Part shown: positions 1-8,700 of the stretch, piece after piece
Position numbering within the stretch: position 1 is the stretch's first letter
How the letters are laid out: each line of letters begins with the position of its first letter
Source of the DNA: an uncultured Thermomicrobiales bacterium
Lineage (GTDB): Bacteria > Chloroflexota > Chloroflexia > Thermomicrobiales > UBA6265
DNA length: 28,366 nucleotides
Assembly (NCBI GenBank): GCA_902806355.1
Contig: CADCWI010000057.1
Coordinates: 1 to 28,366 of the forward strand
Direction of reading: 5' to 3'
Notes under the pieces: model-generated
Databases searched by the model: none
What the model was told of the DNA's origin: nothing
The model's input: the letters and a program-made list of their open reading frames with translations, nothing else
Program-made: the position numbers and the translations under genes

Positions 1-1
1 G

Positions 2-334
2 GCGGTGATCGTCAGCTTCGCGTTTCGCTTCAGCCTCAACCTCGCCGGGTTCTGGGTGCTCGACCATCGAGGCATCAACTACCTGTCGATGACGGTGATC
101 AACCTGCTCTCGGGGTTCCTGATCCCGCTCGCGTTCTTCCCGACACCGCTCCGATTCGTGGCGGAAGCATTGCCGTTCCGGGCCATCATCATGATCCCGA
201 ACGAGATCTATCTCGGCCGCATCAATCCGGGCGCAGGGCTGCTGTTCCAGTGCTTCTGGATTGTGGCAATGACGGCGGGAGCGCGCTGGCTCCTTGCCCG
301 GGGAACGCGAAAGGTCGTCGTCCAGGGTGGATAG
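2..334 (+). CDS. ABC-2 type transporter permease, C-terminal fragment
   Basis: This reading frame is open from the window edge and ends at TAG 332-334, so only the last ~110 residues of a longer gene are visible. It is a hydrophobic protein with about three membrane helices, ending in a basic cytoplasmic tail (ARWLLARGTRK). The internal stretch with LSGFLIPLAFFP followed by a P-F-R-A-I-I-M-I-P-N-E-I-Y-L-G segment is typical of the COG4587/COG3694 ABC-2 permeases that pair with COG4586 ATPases. It overlaps the next permease start and is followed by the cognate ATPase, so the three form one exporter operon. The substrate is unknown. The internal GTG at position 5 is not a credible start, since the frame continues upstream out of the window. 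Confidence 0.75.
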   Translation, partial: AVIVSFAFRFSLNLAGFWVLDHRGINYLSMTVINLLSGFLIPLAFFPTPLRFVAEALPFRAIIMIPNEIYLGRINPGAGLLFQCFWIVAMTAGARWLLARGTRKVVVQGG

Positions 335-1148
335 CGCACGAGAGATCGGCGGAGACCTGGCGATCGCGGGCCGGATTGCGGCACTTCGGGTTCGCGGCCA
401 GATGCAATACCGCGCGTCGTTCCTGATGGGTATCGCCGGCAACTTCATCATCAACTTCGCCGAGATCCTGGTGCTCTGGGTGCTCTTCCAACGCTTCTCG
501 AATCTCGGTGGGTGGTCGCTGTCCGAGGTGCTTTTCCTGCACGGGCTGAGCATGGTCATGTTCAGCATCGGCGACACGTTCGCCGAGGGGGTGGGATCGG
601 TCCCGGAGATGATCCGGGAGGGGACCTTTGATCGTATCCTGGTCCGTCCAATGTCGGCGTACGTCCAGTCGCTGGTCAACGAGGTGTCACTTCGCCACAT
701 TGGGTTGCTGGCCCAGGGAGTGCTGGTCTTTGGAGTCGCGCTCCGGCTCGTCGACGTGGAGTGGACCGCGCTCAAGGTGTTCTATCTCGGGGTGGTGATC
801 GCCAGCGGTGCCGTCCTGTTTCTCGCGCTCTTCACGGTTGAGGCAATCGTCAGTTTCTGGACAGTCAATTCGATCGAGGCGGTCAACGCGTTCACCTACG
901 GGGGCTCAGATCTGGGGCAGTATCCATTGCACATCTTCGACCGGTGGCTGCGCGGTCTCTTCCTGTGGTTCATCCCGATCGGGTTTCTAACTTACTATCC
1001 CGCTCTCTACATGCTTGACAAGCCTGACCCGCTTGGCCTGCCGAAGATCGCGTCGTTCATGGCTCCATTCGCATCGCTGGCGTTCTGCGGAGCGGTTGGC
1101 TGGGGCTGGCGGCTTGCAATCCGGCACTATCGTTCGGCGGGAAGTTAA
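327..1148 (+). CDS. ABC-2 type transporter permease (COG3694-like)
   Basis: This is an integral membrane subunit of an ABC exporter, about 273 residues with roughly six hydrophobic helices. The family hallmark is the FDRILVRPMS segment after the second helix pair, together with a terminal region containing FIPIGFLTYYPALYMLDKPDP. Both are typical of the ABC2_membrane_6 / COG3694 permeases. I chose GTG at 327, which has AAGG about 10 nt upstream and overlaps the upstream permease stop by 8 bases. A TTG at 294 is possible but adds a charged, unfamily-like N-terminus. Forms a heterodimeric channel with the upstream permease, energised by the ATPase encoded 37 bp downstream. The transported molecule cannot be deduced. 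Confidence 0.85.
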   Translation: MDSAREIGGDLAIAGRIAALRVRGQMQYRASFLMGIAGNFIINFAEILVLWVLFQRFSNLGGWSLSEVLFLHGLSMVMFSIGDTFAEGVGSVPEMIREGTFDRILVRPMSAYVQSLVNEVSLRHIGLLAQGVLVFGVALRLVDVEWTALKVFYLGVVIASGAVLFLALFTVEAIVSFWTVNSIEAVNAFTYGGSDLGQYPLHIFDRWLRGLFLWFIPIGFLTYYPALYMLDKPDPLGLPKIASFMAPFASLAFCGAVGWGWRLAIRHYRSAGS

Positions 1149-1185
1149 CCACGGGCAATCGTGCCCAGCATTTGGAGACGCGCGC

Positions 1186-2220
1186 ATGGTCGAGCAAGGT
1201 CAACGGATCAGCCGGCTCGACGGTGAGCCGATCATCGAGGCGGACGGCCTGACCAAGGAGTTCCGGATCCGGGACCACCGAAAGGGTGTGTTTGGAGCCT
1301 TGCGGGGGCTCGTGGCACGCGGTGGACGGTCAGTGACCGCGGTGCACGATATCTCGTTCCAGATCGACCGGGGTGAGATCGTGGGCTACATCGGCCCCAA
1401 TGGGGCGGGCAAATCGACGACGATCAAGATGCTGACCGGCATCCTCGTTCCCTCGGCGGGCTCCGCGACTGTTGCCGGTCACGTTCCGTGGGAGGATCGG
1501 CGCGGTTTGGCAAGCAAGATCGGCGTCGTCTTTGGGCAACGCACGCAGCTCTGGTGGGATCTGCCGCTCTCCGAATCCCTGGAGTTGCTCCGCTACATGT
1601 ACCGGGTGCCAGGCGTACAGTTCGCGCGAAACTACGCTGCCGCGATCGATCTGCTGGACCTCGGCTCGTTCCTTGACACGCCGGTCCGCCAGCTCTCGCT
1701 GGGCCAGCGGATGCGGGGTGACCTTGCCGCCGCCCTCCTCCACGAGCCCCCTATCCTGTACCTCGACGAGCCAACGATCGGGCTCGACCTCGTCGCCAAA
1801 ACGCGCATCCGCGATTACCTGACCCAGCTCAATCACCAGAACGGAGTCACGATCCTGCTCACGACGCATGACCTAGCGGACATCGAGCGTTTGTGCCGGC
1901 GGATCATCGTGATCGACAAGGGCCGGATCATGTACGACGGCGAGTTGACGGCGCTGCGCCAGCGCTACGGAACGGCAAGCCAACTGATCGTCGACTTCGA
2001 CGACGTACCCAAGCGCGTCACGACCGCCGAACTCCAATCCGGGATCGCGGTCGTCGGCCAGGAGGGTCCACGTGTGCGTTTCAGCTTCAGCCGGGATGCC
2101 CTCAGCGCCACGCAGGTGCTTCAATCCGTGAGTTCGCTGGGGTCCGTGCGAGACATGGCGATCGAGGAGCCCGCAATCGAGGATGTCATCGGCAATCTTT
2201 ATCGCGCGTCCGCGTCATGA
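1186..2220 (+). CDS. ABC transporter ATP-binding protein (COG4586 type)
   Basis: A 344-residue cytoplasmic ATPase that powers the two permeases encoded just upstream. Visible motifs are Walker A GPNGAGKST (residues 70-78), Q-loop Gln118, signature LSLGQRMR (170-177), Walker B with catalytic Glu LYLDEP (191-196) and the switch His in TTHD (His228). The LSLGQ signature in place of LSGGQ and the GLVARGG loop in the N-terminal region are characteristic of the COG4586 subfamily that partners COG3694/COG4587 permeases. The ~100-residue C-terminal domain is the extension seen in NatA-like exporters. The start at ATG 1186 has GGAG at 1174-1177. The open frame extends further upstream but overlaps the permease gene and lacks homology-like sequence. 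Confidence 0.93.
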   Translation: MVEQGQRISRLDGEPIIEADGLTKEFRIRDHRKGVFGALRGLVARGGRSVTAVHDISFQIDRGEIVGYIGPNGAGKSTTIKMLTGILVPSAGSATVAGHVPWEDRRGLASKIGVVFGQRTQLWWDLPLSESLELLRYMYRVPGVQFARNYAAAIDLLDLGSFLDTPVRQLSLGQRMRGDLAAALLHEPPILYLDEPTIGLDLVAKTRIRDYLTQLNHQNGVTILLTTHDLADIERLCRRIIVIDKGRIMYDGELTALRQRYGTASQLIVDFDDVPKRVTTAELQSGIAVVGQEGPRVRFSFSRDALSATQVLQSVSSLGSVRDMAIEEPAIEDVIGNLYRASAS

Positions 2221-2316
2221 TCCCCGGTTCCATGGCACCGAGTACCATGACACTGATCTGTATCGGCGTCGCTGCCGAAACATCGTGCTACCGCGAAAAC
2301 GAAAGGCAATCGGTTC

Positions 2317-2703
2317 ATGACGACAGGCACGGAGCGGATCTGCACGACGTGCGGAGGCCAGTTCGTCGTTCCCGCCGCAGAGGCCAGATTTCGGATGGAC
2401 CGGGGACTCGAAGCACCGGTGCAATGCACATCCTGCCGCGGGGCGAGCCGCGCCAGCCGGAACATCGATCTGCTCGCCCTCTACGAGCGCGCCGATTCGC
2501 TCTCGCTCCATGAGGGAGGATCGACGAACGCGCGGTCCGCCACCGAGGGGCGATCGCGTGGCCCTCGCCGGGCCGGAGTGACTCAGCAGCGCTACGCCAC
2601 CGTCTGCGCCGCCTGCGGAAGTGACACCACAGTGCCCTTCGTGCCCAGAGGCGATCGCCCCGTCTTTTGCCGTGATTGCTTCAACGCGCGCAAGGGGGTC
2701 TGA
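2317..2703 (+). CDS. Small double zinc-ribbon protein (CxxC-x17-CxxC domain)
   Basis: A 128-residue protein with two predicted zinc ribbons joined by a basic Ser/Arg-rich linker. The N-terminal ribbon has CTTC (residues 9-12) and CTSC about 22 residues later, resembling the zf-trcl type. The C-terminal ribbon is CAAC, exactly 17 residues, then CRDC, with the TVPFVPRGDRPVFCRDCF pattern known from the CxxC-x17-CxxC family (TIGR04272-like). Such proteins occur in archaea, Chloroflexi and other bacteria; their function is not established, with nucleic-acid binding or zinc-dependent protein contact the usual guesses. The start ATG 2317 has GAAAGG about 10 nt upstream. Its stop is one base from the convergent aminotransferase stop. 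Confidence 0.8.
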   Translation: MTTGTERICTTCGGQFVVPAAEARFRMDRGLEAPVQCTSCRGASRASRNIDLLALYERADSLSLHEGGSTNARSATEGRSRGPRRAGVTQQRYATVCAACGSDTTVPFVPRGDRPVFCRDCFNARKGV

Positions 2704-2704
2704 C

Positions 2705-4111
2705 TTACGGCTCGAACTCCGCAACGTGCTCGGCCTCGGCGATGGTAAGCGCCTCGTCGGCGATCGTTACCATCTGGTCAATCTCATTCTTCGTAACGAC
2801 CAGCGGCGGCGCGAAGTGCATCACCTCCCATGTTCTGGTGATGAAACCGCGCTCCATGAGAAGGTCGCTGGTTCGCTTCGCGAAGGGCGAGTTCTTGCCC
2901 CATTTCGTCTTGTTCTCCTTGCTCTTCACAAGTTCGATCGCGCAGAGAAGGCCGGAGCCTCGAACATCGCCAACCGATGGATGACTTCGCAACTCTTCGA
3001 GGCGAGACTTGAGGTAGTCACCCATCTCCGACGCACGATCCACCAGCGATTCGTCTCGAAAAATTTCCAGGTTCTTGATGGCGGCGACCGCGCACACCGG
3101 ATGTCCGCCAAAGGTCAACAGGTGTCCCATCGCCACCGTTTCATGTTCCTTGAAGGTATCGAAGATGGCGTTTCGAACGATTGCGGCACCCATCGGTGCG
3201 TATCCGGATGTCAAGCCCTTGGCGATCGTCATGATGTCGGGGACGATCCCGAAGTGCTCACAGGCGAACATCTTGCCGGTCCGACCGAACCCGTTGATTA
3301 CCTCATCGGCGATCAGCAGCACCCCGTGGCGGTCGCAGATGTCCCGAAGCATCCGCCAGTATGTCTTCGACGGGACATGAACTCCGGCGGCGCTGGAGAT
3401 AGGCTCACCGATCACGCAGGCGACCGTCTCCGGCCCCTGGTTCTCGATCTCCTGTTCGACATATTTCGCCGCCATGATGTCGGCAGCCTCACCTTCGAGC
3501 CCAAAGTCGGAGCGGTACTGATTGGGGTGAGGGACGTGTGATACGCCGTACATGAAGGGACCGAAGTAGGCCTCGTTGCGCATTGCGGTAAGGCTCATCG
3601 CCCCGTGAGTCATCCCGTGATAGGAGCCTCGCCGGGCGATGACCTTGTAGCGGCGGGGGAACCCTCGCATCGCCTGCACCTGCTTGGCAATCTTGATCGC
3701 GGTCTCCACGGCTTCGGAGCCGCCCGAGCAGAAGTAGACACGATCGAGGTCGCCAGGCGTGATCTCGCTCAGCATGTGGGCAAGCCGCACGGTCGGTTCG
3801 CTTGTGTACGTCGCCGACGAAACATACGCAAGCTTCTTTGCTTGCTCGCCCATAACCTCGCCGATCTCGGCGCGGCCATGACCCGCGTTGACGACCCACA
3901 GGCCCGAGATCCCATCGAGATACTCGCGTCCGTGGATGTCCCAGAGCCGGATGCCTTCGCCCCGGTTGAACACGCGCATGCCCTCGCGTTCGGCCACGTC
4001 GGTCCAGGCGGATGAGTGGACCCAGACGTGATCGAGTGCTTCCTGCTGAAGAATTGCGGGGCTTGTCGCCTCGGCGATCACCGCTCCGGGCACCGCCTCC
4101 TGGATCACCAT
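2705..4111 (-). CDS. PLP-dependent class-III aminotransferase
   Basis: A 468-residue cytosolic fold-type I aminotransferase. It shows the phosphate-cup CSGGSEAVETAIK (129-140), the pyridoxal-stacking YHG (164-166), the PLP-pyridine Asp269 in LLIADEVINGFGRTG, and the Schiff-base Lys298 in TIAKGLTSGY. The closing TFGGHPVCAVAAIKNLEI motif fits the omega-amino acid:pyruvate group (beta-alanine, taurine or putrescine:pyruvate aminotransferases) better than ornithine or acetylornithine enzymes, but substrate cannot be fixed by eye. The start ATG at 4111 follows a GGGAG about 9 nt upstream; an in-frame extension of 30 residues exists but is unlike the family. It is transcribed towards the zinc-ribbon gene and away from pgi, and looks monocistronic. 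Confidence 0.93.
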   Translation of the reverse strand: MVIQEAVPGAVIAEATSPAILQQEALDHVWVHSSAWTDVAEREGMRVFNRGEGIRLWDIHGREYLDGISGLWVVNAGHGRAEIGEVMGEQAKKLAYVSSATYTSEPTVRLAHMLSEITPGDLDRVYFCSGGSEAVETAIKIAKQVQAMRGFPRRYKVIARRGSYHGMTHGAMSLTAMRNEAYFGPFMYGVSHVPHPNQYRSDFGLEGEAADIMAAKYVEQEIENQGPETVACVIGEPISSAAGVHVPSKTYWRMLRDICDRHGVLLIADEVINGFGRTGKMFACEHFGIVPDIMTIAKGLTSGYAPMGAAIVRNAIFDTFKEHETVAMGHLLTFGGHPVCAVAAIKNLEIFRDESLVDRASEMGDYLKSRLEELRSHPSVGDVRGSGLLCAIELVKSKENKTKWGKNSPFAKRTSDLLMERGFITRTWEVMHFAPPLVVTKNEIDQMVTIADEALTIAEAEHVAEFEP

Positions 4112-4234
4112 GAATGTTCTCCCGTCTTTTGGATGCTTGCTCTTGACCCGGCGAGGCTGCATTGGAGGGCCAACCTGGACCACGCCGTGGAGTCGTCGCA
4201 CTCCAGACCGTCTGGCATGTCAATCACGAGGTGC

Positions 4235-4240
4235 TACCAT
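4235..4240 (+). promoter_or_regulatory. Putative extended -10 promoter of pgi
   Basis: TGC directly followed by TACCAT forms an extended -10 element about 80 bp before the pgi GTG start. No convincing -35 hexamer is seen (TGGCAT lies 16 bp upstream), as is common for extended -10 promoters. It sits in the 211-bp divergent gap between the aminotransferase and pgi. Confidence 0.35.
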
Positions 4241-4322
4241 CCACGAAAAGGGATCGGCACCGATATGGTACTTCGTCAGCCATGCCGATCAGCAGTGTCG
4301 GCGAACCGGGAGGGGAAGATTC

Positions 4323-5750
4323 GTGGCCAACGAGAAACGGACGTCTGGGCTGGTCATAGACTATCGCAACGCTACTGCACATGCCGTCGGGGAAGTTCAC
4401 GGCGTGACCGACGCGGACCTGGACGGAATCGCGTCGAAGGTAGCGGATGAACACGCCCGGATCGAGCGCGAGCATGATTCCGGAGTCCAGAAGTGGCAGA
4501 ATTTGCCGGATAACACTGAGCTCGCCGACGAGATTGCGGCCTTCGCCGGGGACGTTCGCGAGCGTTTCTCCGACTTCATCCTGATCGGCATCGGCGGATC
4601 CTCGCTGGGCTCGATCGCCACAATCGGGGCGCTTGGGCATCCGTATCGGAACCTTCTTCCGGATGACCAGCGGGGTGGGCCGCGCTTCTTCGTACTTGAC
4701 AACCCCGACCCTGAAAAAATCGCGGCCACGCTCGAAACGGTCAATCTGGAATCCACCCTTGTCAATGTCGTCTCGAAGTCGGGTCAGACGGCCGAGACCG
4801 CCGCCAATTTCCTCGTCGTCCGGGATGCGCTGGGCAAGGCCGTCGGGCTGGAAAAGGCACGGGAGCAGATTGTCGCGACGACCGACCCGGCGGAAGGGCT
4901 GCTGCGGCAACTCTCGGACCAGGAGGGGTATCGCACCTTTCCGGTGCCCCCCGGCGTCGACGGTCGCCAAACGGTACTCAGCGCAGTCGGGCTCTTGCCC
5001 GCCGCCATCGCGGGCGTCGACATCCACGGGATGCTGGCAGGTGCCGCCGCGATGCGCGAGCGCGCCACGTCCAGCGACGTGCGCGAAAACCCCGCCTATC
5101 TCCTGGCGGCACTCTCCGTGCTTGCCGACACGAAACATCACAAGCCGATGCTGGTGACGATGCCCTATGCGGACGCGCTGTACGGCATTGCAGACTGGTT
5201 CCGTCAGCTCTGGGCCGAGAGTCTTGGCAAGAAGCTGTCGGTCAACGGATCGGTCGTCAATGCAGGGCAAACGCCGATCAAGGCGCTCGGCGCGATCGAT
5301 CAGCATTCGCAGATCCAGTTGTACACCGAGGGGCCGAACGACAAGCTGATCCAGCTCATCGCGGTTGGCAACTATCGGAAGTCGGTGGCAATTCCAGACC
5401 CGCCGGGTTCGATGCCCGAGCTTGGCTACTTTACGGGCGGGGAACTGGGACAACTGCTGGACCGGGAGCGACTCGCGACCAGCTGGGCACTGACGGAAGC
5501 GCAACGCCCGAACCTGACGATCACGACGCCCGCGATCGATGCCTTTGCACTCGGAGAGTTTTTCTACCTGCTTCAACTGCAGACCGTGATGGCCGGGGCA
5601 CTCTACGACGTCAACCCGTTCGGTCAACCGGGCGTCGAGGCGGGCAAGAACGCTACCTACGCATTGATGGGGCGCTCCGGCTACGAGGAGCTGAAGGGGG
5701 AACTCCTGGCCCAAACAGCGGACGCCGGTGCGTACATCAACGAGGCCTGA
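4323..5750 (+). CDS. pgi: Glucose-6-phosphate isomerase
   Basis: A 475-residue cytosolic enzyme interconverting glucose-6-phosphate and fructose-6-phosphate in glycolysis and gluconeogenesis. Family motifs in order: ILIGIGGSSLGS near residue 87, the phosphate-binding SKSGQTAET loop from Ser151, a DWFRQLWAESLGKK segment, DQHSQIQLYTEGP with the catalytic His328, and GVEAGK with the conserved Lys442. The length is near the ~450-residue Bacillus/Thermotoga-type enzymes rather than the ~550-residue E. coli type. The GTG start at 4323 is preceded by GGGAGGGGAAG; in-frame upstream sequence to 4110 lies across the probable promoter and is not protein-like. It appears to be a single-gene unit. Confidence 0.95.
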   Translation: MANEKRTSGLVIDYRNATAHAVGEVHGVTDADLDGIASKVADEHARIEREHDSGVQKWQNLPDNTELADEIAAFAGDVRERFSDFILIGIGGSSLGSIATIGALGHPYRNLLPDDQRGGPRFFVLDNPDPEKIAATLETVNLESTLVNVVSKSGQTAETAANFLVVRDALGKAVGLEKAREQIVATTDPAEGLLRQLSDQEGYRTFPVPPGVDGRQTVLSAVGLLPAAIAGVDIHGMLAGAAAMRERATSSDVRENPAYLLAALSVLADTKHHKPMLVTMPYADALYGIADWFRQLWAESLGKKLSVNGSVVNAGQTPIKALGAIDQHSQIQLYTEGPNDKLIQLIAVGNYRKSVAIPDPPGSMPELGYFTGGELGQLLDRERLATSWALTEAQRPNLTITTPAIDAFALGEFFYLLQLQTVMAGALYDVNPFGQPGVEAGKNATYALMGRSGYEELKGELLAQTADAGAYINEA

Positions 5751-5868
5751 GGGCCGTCTGGGATGAGTCGTGGCCGATCCGGATGAGAGGGCACGCCACC
5801 GGGTAGAATGAGCGCGATCACCGCACACCACGCCACGCTTTAACACCCGCGATCGGCCAGGATCATCA

Positions 5869-7098
5869 ATGGCCTCAGGCATATCTCTCACCCGAGTGAT
5901 CATGAACACGGCTGTCGTGCTTGCCGTGATCGGCCTGGCATGGGTGCTGATCCAGATCCGGTCGATTGTGTTCCTGCTGCTGCTCGGGATCGTCTTTGCC
6001 GCGGCGATCGAACCGCTGGTGTATCGGCTGCGCCGTGCCGGCTTGCGCCGCGGTCAGGCGATCATCGTCGTTTATGCATGCCTGCTGGCCGTCGCCGGAA
6101 CCGGGCTGTATCTGCTGATCCCTGCGCTTGTTGGTCAGATCGCGGCCCTGGATACCGCGATCCCTGACATTTTCGATGAGCTTCGGCAGCAGGCGCTGGA
6201 AAGTGGCAACCGGTTCCTGCGGCAGACCGGGTACCAAACCCTCCTCCGCATCGAGACGACGTATCTCAGGGTTCGCAATGGCCCGGAGATTGGTCAGGAT
6301 CAGGCGCTTGGTGCGGCGTCCTCCGTGCTTGGCATCATCGTGACGGCCGTATCGTTGATGATCGTCGCGTTCTACTGGATGACCGAAAAAGCGACGATCA
6401 AGCGGGTCGTGCTCGAGTTGATCCCGTTCCCGAAGCGCGCCCGCGCCCATGCAATCTGGGACGAGATCGAATACCGGATCGGCGGCTGGACGCGCGGCCA
6501 ACTCCTGCTCATGCTGATGATCGGCCTCTGTTCCGGGGCCGCCTACTACATCATTGACCTGCGGTACTGGTTGGCCCTGGCGATCTGGGCTGGGCTTACC
6601 GAGGCGGTACCATTCATCGGTCCCTTCATCGGGGGTGGCACCGCCGCATTGATTGCGCTCGCGGACTCCCCGGAAAAAGCGCTGCAGGTAGTGATCTTCG
6701 CAATCGTGCTCCAGCAACTCGAAGGCGCCGTGCTTGTGCCTCGCGTGATGCGCGACGCTGTCGGGATGAGCCCGCTGACTGTCATCCTGGCGGTCCTCGT
6801 CGGAGGAACCTTGGCCGGACTGCTGGGATCGCTGCTGGCGATTCCAGTCGGCGCGGCGGTCCAGGTGCTTGTCAGCAACCTTCTCCGGCACCAGGACGAC
6901 CAGATCGCTTCGGAACTGAGGACGATGGACATCGCTCCGCTCTCCGCCTCGCAGCTTGGATCGCCCTTTGCTCCGGTCGAAGAAAACGGCAGCAGGCACC
7001 ACCCGCCGACGAATGATCCGGCCGACGGTAACCTTACCGGACAGCGTCCTTCCAGAGAGCCCACGATTCTCGGCGGCACGCCCGTCTCGCGGGAGTAA
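5869..7098 (+). CDS. AI-2E family transporter (permease)
   Basis: A 409-residue polytopic inner-membrane protein with about eight hydrophobic helices. The arrangement is that of the AI-2E/PerM family: two N-terminal helices with the SIVFLLLLGIVFAAAIEPLV pattern, a soluble central loop, then WTRGQLLLMLMIGL, the EAVPFIGPFIGG motif and a C-terminal pair ending in LLGSLLAIPVGAAVQVL. Members export autoinducer-2, or act as Na+/H+ antiporters or general permeases, so the substrate here is open. A disordered polar tail of about 70 residues follows the last helix. The ATG start at 5869 has AGGA 6 nt upstream. It is followed after 2 bp by the PRC-barrel gene, so the two are probably co-translated. Confidence 0.9.
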   Translation: MASGISLTRVIMNTAVVLAVIGLAWVLIQIRSIVFLLLLGIVFAAAIEPLVYRLRRAGLRRGQAIIVVYACLLAVAGTGLYLLIPALVGQIAALDTAIPDIFDELRQQALESGNRFLRQTGYQTLLRIETTYLRVRNGPEIGQDQALGAASSVLGIIVTAVSLMIVAFYWMTEKATIKRVVLELIPFPKRARAHAIWDEIEYRIGGWTRGQLLLMLMIGLCSGAAYYIIDLRYWLALAIWAGLTEAVPFIGPFIGGGTAALIALADSPEKALQVVIFAIVLQQLEGAVLVPRVMRDAVGMSPLTVILAVLVGGTLAGLLGSLLAIPVGAAVQVLVSNLLRHQDDQIASELRTMDIAPLSASQLGSPFAPVEENGSRHHPPTNDPADGNLTGQRPSREPTILGGTPVSRE

Positions 7099-7100
7099 CG

Positions 7101-8219
7101 ATGCTACAGGCTCGACCCGGTCTGCCGGGAGACGTGACGCAACGGCCCGAAGATGAAGACGGCGATGTACTTCGCACGGTCATCGCACTGTTCGATGACA
7201 TTCTCGATGCGGAGCAGGTGCTCTCGGTGCTTCGCAAGAGTGATCAGCCATCCGAACATATCTCGGTCATCCTGCGTGAGCGCGTGATGTCACCGGATAC
7301 GAGACTACCGCGCCAGACGGTCCTGTCACGGGTTATTGCCTCATCCGCGCTGGAGGCGGTCGGTGGCTGGCTGCAAGGGCTTGCGTCGCTCATTCTGCCG
7401 GACCGCGCCAGCTACCTGGTGGCCGGGCCGATCGGGGCGGTGTTGGCGACGATTCGCGACGCACGACCGGTGTCGCCGCGAGCTGTCAGCGATGCCGCGC
7501 GGACCGCCAATTCGAGCCACCAACTGGCGCGGGCATTCACGTCCTTTGGGTTCAGTCGAGACGAAGCGATGTATCTGGAGCATCGGGTTGTTGCCGGATC
7601 GCCGCTGATCGCCATCACTTCGTCCGAAGCGGACAACCTGAGAAACGCTCACCAGGCGTTTTCCAAGCACACCGCTGTGCACGTTGGTCTGGCACGGACT
7701 GAGCGCTCGATCAACCGCACTGCCGCCCGGCTCCTGGTCACCGGCCCGCACGGCGGCGGGACGGTCGTGATCGCCGACGCGATCGCGCCACTCAAGCGGG
7801 CCACCGAGGGTGAGATCACCGAGCAGAAATATACGGACATGATTGGCCGCGACGTGGTAACCGTGACCGGGGAAACGATCGGGTCGGTGACCGATGTGCT
7901 GTACGAGACGCGCCTGGGCGATGACAGCGATTCGTCAGCAAGCGTGGAGTTGCAGCAAGCCGAGATCGTCCCGCGCTATTTTGTGGTGCAGTTCGGCGGG
8001 GTGCTACGGGTGGGTCGGCAACGTGTCGCCCTGCCTACTCCGGTCGTCGTCAAGACCAACTGGGAATTGGTCATCGTGAGCGCAACGCGCGAGGAGGTGC
8101 AATCCGCACCTCGCTACGATGACCTGTCCCCGCTCAGCCGGCAGGACGAAGTCGCCATTTGCACCCATTATGGTGTGCCGCTGTATTGGCAACGCGAGCT
8201 CGGGGAGGCGCCCGTCTAG
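7101..8219 (+). CDS. Stress-type protein with C-terminal PRC-barrel domain
   Basis: A 372-residue protein in two parts. Residues ~20-225 contain two similar alpha/beta halves beginning RTVIALFDDILDAEQVLSVLRKS and HQLARAFTSFGFSRDEAMYLEHRVVAGS. These resemble the general-stress GSP17M-like or DUF1269-type domain (inference). Residues ~243-335 read as a PRC barrel: DMIGRDVVTVTGETIGSVTDVLY opens it and the strands with PRYFVVQFGG and KVALPTPVV-like sequence close it. PRC barrels bind partner proteins or RNA. The start ATG 7101 lies 2 bp after the AI-2E stop with GGGAG overlapping the upstream stop codon, so translation is likely coupled. A regulatory or scaffolding role beside the permease is plausible but unproven. 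The stop TAG lies in a CTAG shared with the convergent peroxiredoxin. Confidence 0.7.
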   Translation: MLQARPGLPGDVTQRPEDEDGDVLRTVIALFDDILDAEQVLSVLRKSDQPSEHISVILRERVMSPDTRLPRQTVLSRVIASSALEAVGGWLQGLASLILPDRASYLVAGPIGAVLATIRDARPVSPRAVSDAARTANSSHQLARAFTSFGFSRDEAMYLEHRVVAGSPLIAITSSEADNLRNAHQAFSKHTAVHVGLARTERSINRTAARLLVTGPHGGGTVVIADAIAPLKRATEGEITEQKYTDMIGRDVVTVTGETIGSVTDVLYETRLGDDSDSSASVELQQAEIVPRYFVVQFGGVLRVGRQRVALPTPVVVKTNWELVIVSATREEVQSAPRYDDLSPLSRQDEVAICTHYGVPLYWQRELGEAPV

Positions 8220-8677
8220 GGTGCGACGGGGGCATCGTCCGTCGTCCGCATGGCGCTTAGTATGCGCTGCCAGGGTGGAGCGCCGCTCTCGGCGAAAATG
8301 ACCTTGCCGTCCTTGCCGACGACGACTACCGAGCGCTGGATGCTTGTTCCGTCGTCCTTGAGCGCGCCATAAGACCGGGCGACCGCATTATCCTCGTCCA
8401 CGAGGAGATCGAAATTGAGCGCGTGTTCCTCGCGGAAGCGCTGATGGCTCTCGGCGTTGTCGGAATTAACGCCCATTGGCTCGATCCCGACGCCGCGCAA
8501 ATGCTCGATATTCTTGCGAACCTGGATCAATTGATCGGTGCAGCCGGGGGTGAAATCCTTCGGATAGAACACCAGCATGGCGCGTATATGACCGCGAAGA
8601 TCGCTGAGACGAAAGTCCTCTCCTGTGTCAGCCTTCACGGTGAAGTCAGGTGCTTCTGTGCCAACGTCGATCAGCAT
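8216..8677 (-). CDS. Peroxiredoxin, 1-Cys BCP-like
   Basis: A 153-residue thioredoxin-fold peroxidase reducing H2O2 and organic hydroperoxides in the cytosol. The peroxidatic Cys46 lies in the motif YPKDFTPGCTDQ. The second cysteine expected five residues later in 2-Cys BCP enzymes is absent, and no other Cys is present, so this is a 1-Cys form needing an external thiol for recycling. The thioredoxin at 24.6 kb is one candidate. The ATG at 8677 gives the family-like start MLIDVGTEAPDF; the longer frame overlaps nadA. It lies 23 bp downstream of nadA on the same strand, suggesting one transcript. Pairing with an oxygen-sensitive Fe-S enzyme makes protective sense (inference). Confidence 0.92.
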   Translation of the reverse strand: MLIDVGTEAPDFTVKADTGEDFRLSDLRGHIRAMLVFYPKDFTPGCTDQLIQVRKNIEHLRGVGIEPMGVNSDNAESHQRFREEHALNFDLLVDEDNAVARSYGALKDDGTSIQRSVVVVGKDGKVIFAESGAPPWQRILSAMRTTDDAPVAP

Positions 8678-8700
8678 GTGCCTGCTCTTTTCTCGCTGCG

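Noticed and set aside
2621..3541. 306-codon plus-strand open frame opposite the aminotransferase
   Set aside because: It is a shadow of the class-III aminotransferase on the minus strand, which has complete catalytic motifs; the shadow has Arg/His-rich, non-protein-like composition.
4224..5909. 561-codon minus-strand open frame opposite pgi
   Set aside because: It is the antisense of glucose-6-phosphate isomerase and shows no family motif; long antisense frames are expected at high GC.
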